Assembly (NCBI RefSeq): GCF_039535475.1
Contig: NZ_BAAAXG010000004.1
Coordinates: forward strand, 62,001-126,000
Origin: Streptomyces showdoensis
GTDB lineage: Bacteria > Actinomycetota > Actinomycetes > Streptomycetales > Streptomycetaceae
DNA: 64,000 nt
Direction of reading: 5' to 3'
In this document: in pieces, positions 40,508-49,040 of the stretch
Layout of the letters: each line of letters begins with the position of its first letter
Position numbering within the stretch: the stretch's first letter is position 1
The notes under the pieces: generated by a model
What the model saw: only the letters and a program-made list of their open reading frames with translations
What the model was told of the DNA's origin: nothing
The model's database searches: none
Program-made: the position numbers and the translations under genes

Positions 40508-41131
40508 CTAGCCGGGCGGCCCCTGGAGCCCCGGCCCCGGTGCGTCCGGCCCGGGAAGGAACCGTGAACGGTCGCAGCCCGGGTCGTACGCGACGGGATC
40601 GCCGGGCTCCTGGAAGTGGACCGCGATCCGCGCCTCCGCGCGATAGGCGTCCAGCCCGGCCCGGCAGTAGGCGACGATCGGCTCCGGCAGCGCGTCGAGC
40701 GGGAACCAGTTCATGCCGTCGCACACCTCCGGCTCCCTGATCCGCGGCGTGCCCCGCCAGCGGCGCACCTCGAAGAAGAACCCGACCCGTGCGCTCCCGG
40801 CCGGCGCCCGGTGGTGCACGGTGAGGGCCGCGCGGACGTCGGCCGGATCCGCCACGAGCCCGGTCTCCTCGTACGCCTCGCGCACGACGGCGGTGACGAC
40901 GTCCTCGTGGGGCCCGTCGAGGTGCCCCGACGGGAGGTGCCACATCCCCGCCGCGTACACCCCGCCGGCCCGACGGGACAGCAGTACCTCGGTGCCGGTC
41001 GGACCCTCCCGGACGGCCATCAGGTGGACGTCGACGGGCTCCTTGTGGCGTGCGGCGGACGGCCGGGGCGCGGGCGACTCCTCTCCGTCGGTCGGCAGCG
41101 CCGTCGCGCCGGAGCCGGGCACCTCGCCCAC
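40508..41131 (-). CDS. NUDIX hydrolase
   Basis: A 207-residue NUDIX domain protein cleaving nucleoside-diphosphate-linked compounds. The NUDIX box reads GHLDGPHEDVVTAVVREAYEETGLV, with the REUxEExGU core intact and one extra residue before the first Glu. It starts with a Ser/Pro-rich stretch from GTG at 41131; the fold proper begins at about residue 32 (VDVHLMAVREG), so a later start cannot be excluded. It immediately precedes the two-component genes and may share their transcript. Substrate unknown. Confidence 0.85.
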   Translation of the reverse strand: MGEVPGSGATALPTDGEESPAPRPSAARHKEPVDVHLMAVREGPTGTEVLLSRRAGGVYAAGMWHLPSGHLDGPHEDVVTAVVREAYEETGLVADPADVRAALTVHHRAPAGSARVGFFFEVRRWRGTPRIREPEVCDGMNWFPLDALPEPIVAYCRAGLDAYRAEARIAVHFQEPGDPVAYDPGCDRSRFLPGPDAPGPGLQGPPG

Positions 41132-41509
41132 CCCGGCTCCGTGTACGGGTGGCCCGCCGCGGTGCGGGGCGGTCCGGCCGGAAGCCGCTGAAGGGGGTCC
41201 ATGGCGCCTCCGAGAGGGGAGTGATCCGATGTGTCGCCGGGCTCAACGAGGCAGCCTGGCCTCTCGAACGCATGTATTTCGGACACGGTGTGAAGCCCTT
41301 GCTTGAGCGAAAGTGTGTTCGTGCCTGGTGCATCGACCCTTGCGGGGCGAGGGTCGCGCCCTCTCGTCCGAGTGGCCGAATCGCCGAGGTCCGACCCGCC
41401 GTCCGAGGGGACGGTCGGGGCGGGTCGGGGCGTGAACCCTCGCCTGTTACCCGGCGGTAAGTCATGATGGCGGTCCACATCCACGCGGCAGCCGGGGGCT
41501 GAGGTAACG
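41132..41509. other. Intergenic region, divergent NUDIX / amidase
   Basis: 378 bases between divergent starts. It must hold both promoters, but I find no convincing -35/-10 pair, palindrome or small gene. Open frames crossing it show no protein-like character. Confidence 0.5.
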
Positions 41510-42928
41510 GTGACGACTTTCGAGGAACGGGCCACGGTGCACGCCTTCCGGGACGACTCCCTGGGAGAGCACGACGCCGTCGGGCTGGCGGCGGCGATCC
41601 GGCGCGGCGAGGTCGGCGCGGCGGAGGCCGCCCGGGACGCCGCGGAGCGGGTCCGGGCGGTCGAGGAGCGGCTCCACGCGGTGCAGACGCACGTCGACGT
41701 TCCCGTATCGCGGGCGGGGTCCGCCGCCGGGGCGCTCGCCGGGGTCCCGAGCTTCGTGAAGGACAACACGGACTACCTGGGGCTGCCCACCGGGCACGGC
41801 AGCGCGGCCTTCGAGCCGCGGCCCGCGCGCCGCCACGCGCCCTTCACCAGGCAGTTCCTGAGCAGCGGCGTCACGGTGCTCGGCAAGACCCGGCTGCCCG
41901 AGTTCGGGTTCAGCCCGAGCACGGAGTACGAGACCGGCGAGCCGGTCCGCAACCCGTGGAACACGGGCTTCTCGGCCGGAGGTTCCTCGGGCGGCAGCGC
42001 GGCGCTGGTCGCCGCCGGCGCGGTGCCGATCGCGCACGCCAACGACGGCGGCGGATCGATCCGCATCCCCGCCGCCTGCTGCGGCCTGGTCGGCCTCAAG
42101 CCGACCCGCGGCCGGGTCGTGACGAACGACCAGAGCGGCCGGCTCCCGCTGGACATCGTCTCCGACGGCGTCGTGAGCCGCTCCGTACGGGACACGGCGG
42201 CCTTCCTCGCCGCCGCGGAGGCGCACTGGCGCAACCCCAGGCTCCCGCCGGTGGGCCTGGTCGAGGGCCCCGCGCGGCGCCGGCTGCGCATCGGGTTCCT
42301 GGTGGACTCGCCGAACGGCGTCCACGCCGACACCGCCACCCGCGCGGCCGTCACGGAGACGGTGGCGCGCCTCGAACGCCTCGGGCACACGGTGGAGCCG
42401 GTGGAGCTGCGGATCGACCCCCGCTTCACCGACGACTTCCTCACGTACTGGGGGCTGTTGTCGTTCCTCCTGGGAGTCACCGGCCGCACCCTGGGAGCGG
42501 GCTTCGACCGCCACCGCATGGACGGCCTCAGCCGGGGCCTGCGCGAGGCGTACGTGAAGGACTGGCGGCGCACGCCGGGTGTGCTGCGGCGCCTGAAGCG
42601 CACGAGGGAGGCGTACGCGGCGTCGTTCCGCGGCTTCGACCTCGTCCTCTCGCCGGTGCTCGCCCACACCACGCCGCCGATCGGGCACCTCAGCCCGGCC
42701 GTTCCGTACGAGGAGCTGATCGAGCGGATCCTCGCGTACGTCGCGTTCACCCCGGTCAACAACGTCGTCGGCACGCCGTCCCTCTCGCTGCCCGCCGCGG
42801 CCGCCACGGAGGACGGGCTGCCCGTCGGGGTCATGTTCTCGGGCCGCCCCGGCGGTGAACGCACCCTGCTGGAGCTCGCGTTCGAACTGGAGGCGGACCG
42901 CCCCTTCCGTCGCATCCAGGACGCGTGA
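41510..42928 (+). CDS. Amidase (amidase signature family)
   Basis: A 472-residue amidase-signature enzyme hydrolysing carboxamides. The Ser-cisSer-Lys triad is visible: Lys in SFVKDNTDY, cis-Ser in AGGSSGGSAALVAAG, and nucleophile Ser in NDGGGSIRIPAACCGLVGLKPTRGRV. GTG at 41510 follows TGAGGTAACG. It lacks GatCAB partners, so it is a free-standing catabolic amidase rather than the tRNA amidotransferase. Substrate unknown. Confidence 0.9.
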   Translation: MTTFEERATVHAFRDDSLGEHDAVGLAAAIRRGEVGAAEAARDAAERVRAVEERLHAVQTHVDVPVSRAGSAAGALAGVPSFVKDNTDYLGLPTGHGSAAFEPRPARRHAPFTRQFLSSGVTVLGKTRLPEFGFSPSTEYETGEPVRNPWNTGFSAGGSSGGSAALVAAGAVPIAHANDGGGSIRIPAACCGLVGLKPTRGRVVTNDQSGRLPLDIVSDGVVSRSVRDTAAFLAAAEAHWRNPRLPPVGLVEGPARRRLRIGFLVDSPNGVHADTATRAAVTETVARLERLGHTVEPVELRIDPRFTDDFLTYWGLLSFLLGVTGRTLGAGFDRHRMDGLSRGLREAYVKDWRRTPGVLRRLKRTREAYAASFRGFDLVLSPVLAHTTPPIGHLSPAVPYEELIERILAYVAFTPVNNVVGTPSLSLPAAAATEDGLPVGVMFSGRPGGERTLLELAFELEADRPFRRIQDA

Positions 42929-42955
42929 CCCCGGGCCCGTGAGGGCCGGAGGGGT
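42928..42955 (+). terminator. Imperfect hairpin after the amidase
   Basis: ACCCC plus GGCCC on the left pair with GGGCC plus GGGGT on the right around GTGA, with a small internal loop. It overlaps the amidase stop codon, which is usual for compact Streptomyces ends. Confidence 0.4.
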
Positions 42956-43023
42956 CGGATGAATCGCAGGCGCCGCTGTTCCTGTCCCATGGAAGTCGCC
43001 GACTTCCAGCCGCAGCAGCCCTG

Positions 43024-43052
43024 TTGACGAATGGTCTGGACCAACCTACCGT
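43024..43052 (+). promoter_or_regulatory. Chitinase promoter with embedded DasR-like (dre) operator
   Basis: TTGACG (43024-43029), 17-base spacer and TACCGT (43047-43052) form a housekeeping-type promoter. The spacer holds AATGGTCTGGACCAAC (43030-43045), close to the DasR site consensus TGGTCTAGACCA. DasR represses chitin genes until glucosamine phosphates rise, so binding here would directly occlude polymerase. Confidence 0.75.
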
Positions 43053-43114
43053 CGGCTTGAGTGCACGCCCTGCCCCGGACCGTTCCCCATCCCCCCACGT
43101 CCCAAGGAGCACGC

Positions 43115-44188
43115 ATGCCAGCTCGCCGGATCGCCCGCGCCCTCGGCGCGGGCCTCGCCGCCCTGTTAGCCGCCACCGCGCTCGCCGCCCCCGCCGCGCA
43201 GGCGGCGTCCGCCCCCGCCGCCCCCGCCGCGGACACCTGCGCCCTCAAGCCCAAGCCCGCCGGAAAGGTGCTCCAGGGCTACTGGGAGAACTGGGACGGC
43301 GCGGCGAACGGCGTGCACCCGCCGTTCGGGTGGGCGCCCATCGACGACCCGCGGTTCGCGGCCCACGGCTACAACGTGATCAACGCCGCCTTCCCGGTGA
43401 TCCGTTCGGACGGGACGGTGCTGTGGGAGGACGGCATGGACAGCACCGTCAAGGTCTCCACCCCCGCGCAGATGTGCAACGCCAAGGCGGCGGGGGCCAC
43501 GATCCTGATGTCGATCGGCGGCGCCGCCGCGGGCATCGACCTGAACTCCCGCGCGGTCGCCGACCGGTTCGTCGCGACCATCGTCCCGATCCTGCAGAAG
43601 TACAACTTCGACGGCATCGACATCGACATCGAGACCGGTCTGGTGGGCAGCGGCAGCATCGGCACGCTCTCCGCCTCGCAGGCCAACCTGACGTACATCA
43701 TCGACGGGGTCCTGGCCCGCATGCCCGCCGGGTTCGGCCTCACGATGGCGCCGGAGACGGCGTACGTCACGGGCGGCAGCGTCGCGTACGGCTCGATCTG
43801 GGGCGCGTACCTCCCGATCGTGAAGAAGTACGCGGACAACGGGCGCCTGTGGTGGCTCAACATGCAGTACTACAACGGCAGCATGTACGGGTGCTCGGGC
43901 GACTCCTACTCGGCGGGCACCGTCGCCGGATTCGTCGCGCAGACCGACTGTCTCAACCGCGGCCTGGTGGTCCAGGGCACCACGATCAAGGTCCCGTACG
44001 ACAAGCAGGTCCCGGGTCTGCCCGCGCAGCCCGGCGCGGGCGGCGGCTACATGTCGCCCTCCCTGGTGGCCCAGGCGTGGAACCGCTACGGCGGGGCGCT
44101 CAAGGGGCTGATGACCTGGTCGGCGAACTGGGACGGCTCGAAGGGCTGGACCTTCGGGAACAACGTCAAGGCCCTCCAGGGCCGCTGA
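43115..44188 (+). CDS. Secreted chitinase, glycoside hydrolase family 18
   Basis: A 357-residue exported chitinase without accessory binding domain. A signal peptide (ALGAGLAALLAATALAAPAAQA) precedes the barrel. The GH18 signature FDGIDIDIE gives catalytic Glu173; NVINAAFPVI, ILMSIGGAAAG and LMTWSANWD are typical of Streptomyces ChiC/ChiD-like enzymes. AAGGAG precedes the ATG at 43115. The promoter carries a dre-like site, so induction by chitin breakdown products through DasR is expected. A strong hairpin ends the transcript. Confidence 0.93.
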   Translation: MPARRIARALGAGLAALLAATALAAPAAQAASAPAAPAADTCALKPKPAGKVLQGYWENWDGAANGVHPPFGWAPIDDPRFAAHGYNVINAAFPVIRSDGTVLWEDGMDSTVKVSTPAQMCNAKAAGATILMSIGGAAAGIDLNSRAVADRFVATIVPILQKYNFDGIDIDIETGLVGSGSIGTLSASQANLTYIIDGVLARMPAGFGLTMAPETAYVTGGSVAYGSIWGAYLPIVKKYADNGRLWWLNMQYYNGSMYGCSGDSYSAGTVAGFVAQTDCLNRGLVVQGTTIKVPYDKQVPGLPAQPGAGGGYMSPSLVAQAWNRYGGALKGLMTWSANWDGSKGWTFGNNVKALQGR

Positions 44189-44194
44189 CCGGCC

Positions 44195-44222
44195 GGCCCG
44201 CCCCCGCTGCCGGGGGCGGGCC
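44195..44222. terminator. Bidirectional hairpin terminator, 12-bp stem
   Basis: GGCCCGCCCCCG (44195-44206) pairs perfectly with CGGGGGCGGGCC (44211-44222) over loop CTGC. It lies between the convergent chitinase and glycerol-3-phosphate dehydrogenase stops and can terminate both. Confidence 0.85.
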
Positions 44223-44234
44223 GCGCCGCGCGGG

Positions 44235-45812
44235 TCACCCCACCCGGGCGCCCCGGGCCAGCGCCTCCCGGGCCGCCTCCTCGGCGAGGGCGCGGTCCTC
44301 CGGGACCAGGCCGATGCGCGTGCGGCGGTCGAGCAGGTCGGCGACGTCGAGGGCGCCTTCGTGGCGGACCGCCCACAGGAGTTCGGCGCCGGTGACGGGG
44401 TGGCCCGGCACGACGGGCCGCGCGAGTGCCGGGTCCTCGGCGCCGAGCGCGTGGACGCCCGCCGCCTCGGCCCCGTAGCGCTGCACGAGGCGGGCCGGGA
44501 GGTCGAGTCCGGCGAGCGTGCGCGGACTCGCGGCGCCGACGAGGGGGAGCGAGGCGGTGCGGCACGGGCCGGCGGTCAGGCCGCGGGCGGCCACGGCGGC
44601 GTCGACGGCGTCCTGGGCCATCCGGCGGTAGGTCGTCAGCTTGCCGCCGACGACCGTGACGACGCCGTCGGGCGAGGTCAGCACGGCGTGCTTGCGCGAG
44701 ATGTCGGCGGTGCGGCCGGCCTCGTCCCGGGTGTCGAGCAGGGGCCGCAGGCCCGCGAACGCCCCGACCACGTCGGAGCGCTGGACGGTGACGTCCAGCG
44801 CGGAGCCGAGTACGTCGAGCAGGAAGCCGATGTCGGTCTCCGGGACCTCCGGCACGTCGGGCACGTCTCCGTCCACGGGCTCGTCGGTGAGGCCGACGTA
44901 CACGCGCCCGTCCCCCTGCGGCAGGACGAGGACGAAGCGGTTCGTCTCGCCCGGGATCGGGATGTGCAGGCCGGCCGAGAGCGCGCCGAGGGTCTCGGAG
45001 CGCAGCACGAGATGGGTCCCGCGCGAGGGCCGAAGCCGGATGTCGGGGACGAGGCCGCCCGCCCAGACACCGGCCGCGTTGACCACGGCACGGGCCCGGA
45101 CGCGCAGCTCCTGGCCGGTGGTCTCGTCGCGGACCAGGGCGCCGTCGCCGTGGAGTTCGAGGGCCCGGGTGCGGGTGAGGACGCGGGCGCCGTGGGCGGC
45201 GGCGGTGCGGGCGATCGCGGTGACCAGACGGGCGTCGTCGGTGAGCCGCCCGTCCCAGGACAGGAGGCCGCCGCGCAGCCCGACCGGGCGCAGCGCCGGG
45301 GCGAGGTGGCGGGTCTCGACGGCGGAGAGCGTGCGCGGCTGCGGCAGTGTGCGGCGCGAGGTGCGGGCGCCGACGCGCAGCATGTCGCCGGCGAGGAAAC
45401 CGGCGCGGGCGAGGGCGGCCTGGCCGCGGCTGACGAGCGGGGTGAGGGGCAGCACGAAGGGCTGGGCGCGCACGAGGTGGGGGGCGGTGCGCTCCATGAG
45501 GATGCCGCGTTCGACGGCGCTCTCGTGGGCGACGTCGAGCTGGCCCGAGGCGAGGTAGCGCAGCCCGCCGTGGATCAGCTTGGAGCTCCAGCGGGAGGTG
45601 CCGAACGCGAGGTCGTGGGCGTCGATCGCGGCGACGGAGAGCCCGCGGGTCGCCGCGTCGAGCGCGGCTCCGGCCCCGGTGGCGCCGAGCCCGACGACGA
45701 GGACGTCCACGACGGCCTCGGCCCCGCCGTCGGCGAGCCGGTCCAGTTCGCTCCGGCGGCGCCCGGCGTCGAGGGAGGAACCGGGGAGGGCGGTGCTGCT
45801 CGTGGGGTTCAT
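44235..45812 (-). CDS. glpD: Glycerol-3-phosphate dehydrogenase (FAD-dependent)
   Basis: A 525-residue flavoprotein oxidising glycerol-3-phosphate to dihydroxyacetone phosphate and passing electrons to the respiratory chain. The FAD motif VLVVGLGATGAGAALDAATRG is followed by the GlpD blocks FGTSRWSSKLIHGGLRYL, VVNAAGVWAGG and VVGGKLTTYRRMAQDAVDA. The C-terminal helical domain is present. ATG at 45812 overlaps the TetR stop (ATGA). No glpF or glpK is adjacent; instead a divergent alkylglycerone-phosphate-synthase-like gene and a lipid kinase suggest a role supplying DHAP for lipid synthesis rather than glycerol catabolism alone. Confidence 0.93.
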   Translation of the reverse strand: MNPTSSTALPGSSLDAGRRRSELDRLADGGAEAVVDVLVVGLGATGAGAALDAATRGLSVAAIDAHDLAFGTSRWSSKLIHGGLRYLASGQLDVAHESAVERGILMERTAPHLVRAQPFVLPLTPLVSRGQAALARAGFLAGDMLRVGARTSRRTLPQPRTLSAVETRHLAPALRPVGLRGGLLSWDGRLTDDARLVTAIARTAAAHGARVLTRTRALELHGDGALVRDETTGQELRVRARAVVNAAGVWAGGLVPDIRLRPSRGTHLVLRSETLGALSAGLHIPIPGETNRFVLVLPQGDGRVYVGLTDEPVDGDVPDVPEVPETDIGFLLDVLGSALDVTVQRSDVVGAFAGLRPLLDTRDEAGRTADISRKHAVLTSPDGVVTVVGGKLTTYRRMAQDAVDAAVAARGLTAGPCRTASLPLVGAASPRTLAGLDLPARLVQRYGAEAAGVHALGAEDPALARPVVPGHPVTGAELLWAVRHEGALDVADLLDRRTRIGLVPEDRALAEEAAREALARGARVG

Positions 45813-46408
45813 GGCGTGAGGGTCCTCTCCAGCAGGGTGCGCAGCTCGTCGAGGAAGGCGGCTTCGCTCAGTTCGGGATCGGTCTCTTCGGTCATCGTGC
45901 GCATCGACAGCGTGAAGGACTGGACGACGAGCAGCAGGGACCGGGCCTGCAGGTCCGGCCGGACGCGCCGCACGGATCCGTCGTCGTGGCCGTCCTCCAG
46001 CGCCGTGTGGAGGAGTCCGAGCAGGGCGTCCTGGCTGGCGCCCCGGCGGTCGAGGATGTACGGCAGCAGCAGCTCGGGATCGACGTCGAGGATCTTGTGG
46101 AAGAGCGGATGGGCCCGGAACGCCGTGGCCCCCGCGACCAGCCCCTCGACGATCCGCTCCCGCTCGGGCCGGTCGTCGTCGGAGGGCGGCATGGCGCCGG
46201 CGGCGACGGCGATCCACTCACGGGTCATCAGGTCGCCGACGAGGCTGCGCACATCGGGCCAGCGCCGGTAGAGCGTCATCCGGGACACGCCCGCGCGCCG
46301 GGCGACGTCGGTGAGGGTGGTCCGCCGTACACCGACGGCGAGGACGCAGTCGCGAGCGGCGTCGAGCACGGGATCTGCGTCCGCATGGTTGTGACGAATG
46401 GGCGTCAT
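45809..46408 (-). CDS. TetR/AcrR family regulator of the glpD cluster
   Basis: A 199-residue TetR protein with helix-turn-helix RTTLTDVARRAGVSRMTLYRRWPDVRSLV (about residues 28-57) and a ligand domain. It forms an operon with glpD by ATGA overlap and is divergent from the AGPS-like gene, so it likely controls both. A TACACT -10 box (46416-46421 on the complement) would start transcription at about the ATG at 46408, suggesting a leaderless transcript. Confidence 0.87.
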   Translation of the reverse strand: MTPIRHNHADADPVLDAARDCVLAVGVRRTTLTDVARRAGVSRMTLYRRWPDVRSLVGDLMTREWIAVAAGAMPPSDDDRPERERIVEGLVAGATAFRAHPLFHKILDVDPELLLPYILDRRGASQDALLGLLHTALEDGHDDGSVRRVRPDLQARSLLLVVQSFTLSMRTMTEETDPELSEAAFLDELRTLLERTLTP

Positions 46409-46482
46409 CTGTCACAGTGTAATGCCAGCGCGGGCCGATTGGCAGCGCCGTCCGTGAAACAGACCGTGAGGAAGCTCTCGAA
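46409..46482. promoter_or_regulatory. Divergent TetR-glpD / AGPS-like promoter region
   Basis: This 74-base gap must carry both promoters. The complement of 46416-46421 reads TACACT, a fair -10 box for the TetR gene, with only weak TGCCAA 17 bases further up. The surrounding TGTCACAGTGTAA is a possible TetR half-operator. The plus-strand promoter was not identified. Confidence 0.35.
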
Positions 46483-48078
46483 GTGGACATGTTGTGGAGC
46501 GGCTGGGGCGACCCGGCCAAGGCGGCGCCCCTGCCCGAATCGGTCACCGGCCTGCTGCGGGACCTGCTCGGCGTCACCCCCCGCGAGAGCGGCCCGTCCG
46601 CCCTCGCCCACATCGAAGCGCCCGCCCCGGCGCTGACCGACGAGGCGAACGGGGCCCTGCGCGCCGCCGTCGCCGCACCCGACGGCGTGCGCGACGACGC
46701 CGAGAGCCGCATCCGGCACACCCGCGGCAAGTCGACCCCCGACCTGCTGCGCATCCGCGCCGGCGAGGTCGACGACATCCCGGCCGCCGTGGTGCTCCCC
46801 GCCGACCACGACGAGGTCCTCGCCGTGCTGCGCGCCTGCGCAGACCACGGCCTGTCCGCGGTCCCGTTCGGCGGCGGCACCTCCGTCGTCGGCGGCCTCG
46901 CGCCCACCACCAAGCGGCCCTTCGTCGCCCTGGACCTCCGTCGGCTCGACCGGCTCCTCGCCGTGGACGAGGTCTCGCGCACCGCGACCCTGCAGCCCGG
47001 CCTGCGCGGCCCGGAGGCCGAGGCGCTCCTCAACGCCCGGGGCTGGACGCTCGGCCACTTCCCGCAGTCCTTCGAATGGGCCACCGTCGGCGGCTTCGCC
47101 GCCGCCCGCTCCAGCGGCCAGGCCTCGGCCGGCTACGGACGCTTCGACGAGATGGTCCTCGGCCTGACCGTCGCCACCCCCGAAGGCACCCTGGAGTCCG
47201 GCCGTGCCCCGCGCTCGGCGGCCGGCCCCGACCTGCGCCAGCTGATCCTCGGCTCCGAAGGCGCCCTCGGCGTCATCACCGCGGTCACCGTCCGCGTCCG
47301 GCCCCTCCCCTCCACGCGCGTCTACGAGGGCTGGCGCTTCGCCTCCTTCGAGGCGGGCACGGCCGCATTGCGCCGGCTCTCCCAGGACGGCCCGCGGCCC
47401 ACCGTGCTCCGCCTCTCCGACGAGTCGGAGACCTTCATCGGACTCGCCCAGCCGGACGCCATCGGCGACGCCGAACTCCCGCCGAACCCGGGCTGCATGG
47501 CCATCGTCGGCTTCGAGGGCACCGAGGAGGAGACCGCCGCCCGCCGCACCGCCGTCCGTGAGGTCCTCCTCGCCTGCGACGGCGAGTTCATCGGCGAGGA
47601 GCCCGGCGACAAGTGGGAGCACGGCCGCTACAACGCGCCCTACCTGCGCGACGCCCTGCTCGACGCCGGCGCCTTCGCCGAGACGCTGGAGACCGCCGCC
47701 TTCTGGTCCGCGGTCCCCGGCCTCTACGCGGCGGTCCGCGACACCCTGACCCGGACCCTCACCGAGGCTGGCACCCCGCCGCTCGTCATGTGCCACATCT
47801 CGCACACGTACGAGAACGGGGCCTCGCTCTACTTCACCGTCGTCTCCGCGCAGGGCGAGGACGCCGTCGCCCACTGGGCGCCGGTGAAGCGGGCGGCCAA
47901 CGACGCCATCCTGGCGGCGGGCGGCACCATCAGCCACCACCACGGCGTCGGCACCGACCACCGCGACTGGTACGCCGGCGAGATCGGCCCCCTCGGCATC
48001 CGCATGCTGCAGGCGGTCAAGGCCGAGGTCGACCCGTCCGGCGTGCTCAGCCCCGGGGTCCTCATCCCGCTCCGCTGA
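46483..48078 (+). CDS. FAD-binding oxidase, alkylglycerone-phosphate synthase-like
   Basis: A 531-residue flavoenzyme of the vanillyl-alcohol oxidase fold. The PP-loop FAD domain (PAAVVLPADHDEVLAVLRACADHGLSAVPFGGGTSVVGG) and the block GWTLGHFPQSFEWATVGGFAAARSSGQASAGYGR fit alkyldihydroxyacetonephosphate synthases, as do ENGASLYFTV and the C-terminal SHHHGVGTDHRDWY (AGPS active-site His run). AGPS swaps the acyl chain of acyl-DHAP for a fatty alcohol to form an ether bond. GTG at 46483 has GAGGAAG upstream. Its divergent neighbour glpD makes DHAP and its downstream neighbour is a lipid kinase. D-lactate/glycolate oxidase is the alternative reading, less likely given the His run. Confidence 0.85.
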   Translation: MDMLWSGWGDPAKAAPLPESVTGLLRDLLGVTPRESGPSALAHIEAPAPALTDEANGALRAAVAAPDGVRDDAESRIRHTRGKSTPDLLRIRAGEVDDIPAAVVLPADHDEVLAVLRACADHGLSAVPFGGGTSVVGGLAPTTKRPFVALDLRRLDRLLAVDEVSRTATLQPGLRGPEAEALLNARGWTLGHFPQSFEWATVGGFAAARSSGQASAGYGRFDEMVLGLTVATPEGTLESGRAPRSAAGPDLRQLILGSEGALGVITAVTVRVRPLPSTRVYEGWRFASFEAGTAALRRLSQDGPRPTVLRLSDESETFIGLAQPDAIGDAELPPNPGCMAIVGFEGTEEETAARRTAVREVLLACDGEFIGEEPGDKWEHGRYNAPYLRDALLDAGAFAETLETAAFWSAVPGLYAAVRDTLTRTLTEAGTPPLVMCHISHTYENGASLYFTVVSAQGEDAVAHWAPVKRAANDAILAAGGTISHHHGVGTDHRDWYAGEIGPLGIRMLQAVKAEVDPSGVLSPGVLIPLR

Positions 48079-48142
48079 CCCGCGGGACCCCCATCCGCAC
48101 CTTCCTCCCGACCCCTTCTCCTGCCGCCCGGAGGCCAGATCC

Positions 48143-49024
48143 ATGCGACAGTTCACCGCCGTCGTCAACCCCACCGCAGGGGGTTCCAGCGGCACGGCGG
48201 GCCTGCTCCCGCTGGCCCGGCTGCTCAGGGAGGCGGGTGCGGCACTCGACACCGTCTACAGCCGCAGCCTGGAGCACGCCCAGGAACTCGCCCGGGACGC
48301 GGGAGTGAAGGGGCACGTCGTGCTCGCCGTCGGCGGTGACGGCATGGCCGGCACCGTCGGCGGCGCGCTGAGCGGCACGGACACGGTCTTCGGCCTGGTC
48401 CCGGCCGGCCGGGGCAACGACTTCGCCCGCGCCCTGGGGCTTCCCACCGACGCCCCGGGCCTGGCGAAGGTCCTGCTCGACGGCGCACCGCGGGCCGTCG
48501 ACACCATCGAGGTGGAGTCGGCCCGGCACGCGCGGGTCTGCGTCCTCGGCAGCGTGTACGCGGGCGTCGACGCGGTCGCCAACCGCCACGCCAACGCCTC
48601 CCGGCTGCTCCGCGGCGCCGCCTCCTACTACGCGGGCGGGCTGCGGGCGGTCCTCGCCTGGAAGCCCGCCACGTACCGGATCACGGTCGACGGGACGCTC
48701 CACGAGCGCACCGGCTACACCGTGGTCGCCGCCAACTCCGGCTTCTACGGCTTCGGGAGGAAGGTCGCGCCGGGCGCCCGCGTCGACGACGGCGTGCTCG
48801 ACGTCGTCGTCATCAAGCAGGCGCCCAAACGCCTCTTCTTCGCCATGATGAACGAGCTGAAGACGGGCGTGCACGTCCAGCGCCCCGAGGTGGAGATCCT
48901 GCGCGGCACGGAGATCCGCATCGAAGCCGACCGCCCCCTCCCGTACGGCGCCGACGGCGAGGTCGACGCGACCCTGCCGGTGACCCTCCGGGTCCGCCCC
49001 GGCGCCCTGAACGTGCTGGCCTGA
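48143..49024 (+). CDS. Diacylglycerol kinase-family lipid kinase
   Basis: A 293-residue DagK-type lipid kinase (YegS/DgkB family) that phosphorylates diacylglycerol or a related lipid. ATP-site motifs are VVNPTAGGSSG, VLAVGGDGMAGTVGG and LVPAGRGNDFARALG; the C-terminal sandwich has NSGFYGFGRKVAPGARVDDGVLDVVVI and the DGE acidic motif. CCGGAGG precedes the ATG. It follows the AGPS-like gene by 64 bases and is probably co-transcribed, consistent with an ether- or glycerolipid pathway. Confidence 0.9.
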   Translation: MRQFTAVVNPTAGGSSGTAGLLPLARLLREAGAALDTVYSRSLEHAQELARDAGVKGHVVLAVGGDGMAGTVGGALSGTDTVFGLVPAGRGNDFARALGLPTDAPGLAKVLLDGAPRAVDTIEVESARHARVCVLGSVYAGVDAVANRHANASRLLRGAASYYAGGLRAVLAWKPATYRITVDGTLHERTGYTVVAANSGFYGFGRKVAPGARVDDGVLDVVVIKQAPKRLFFAMMNELKTGVHVQRPEVEILRGTEIRIEADRPLPYGADGEVDATLPVTLRVRPGALNVLA

Positions 49025-49040
49025 CGGCGGGGCCGCCCCG

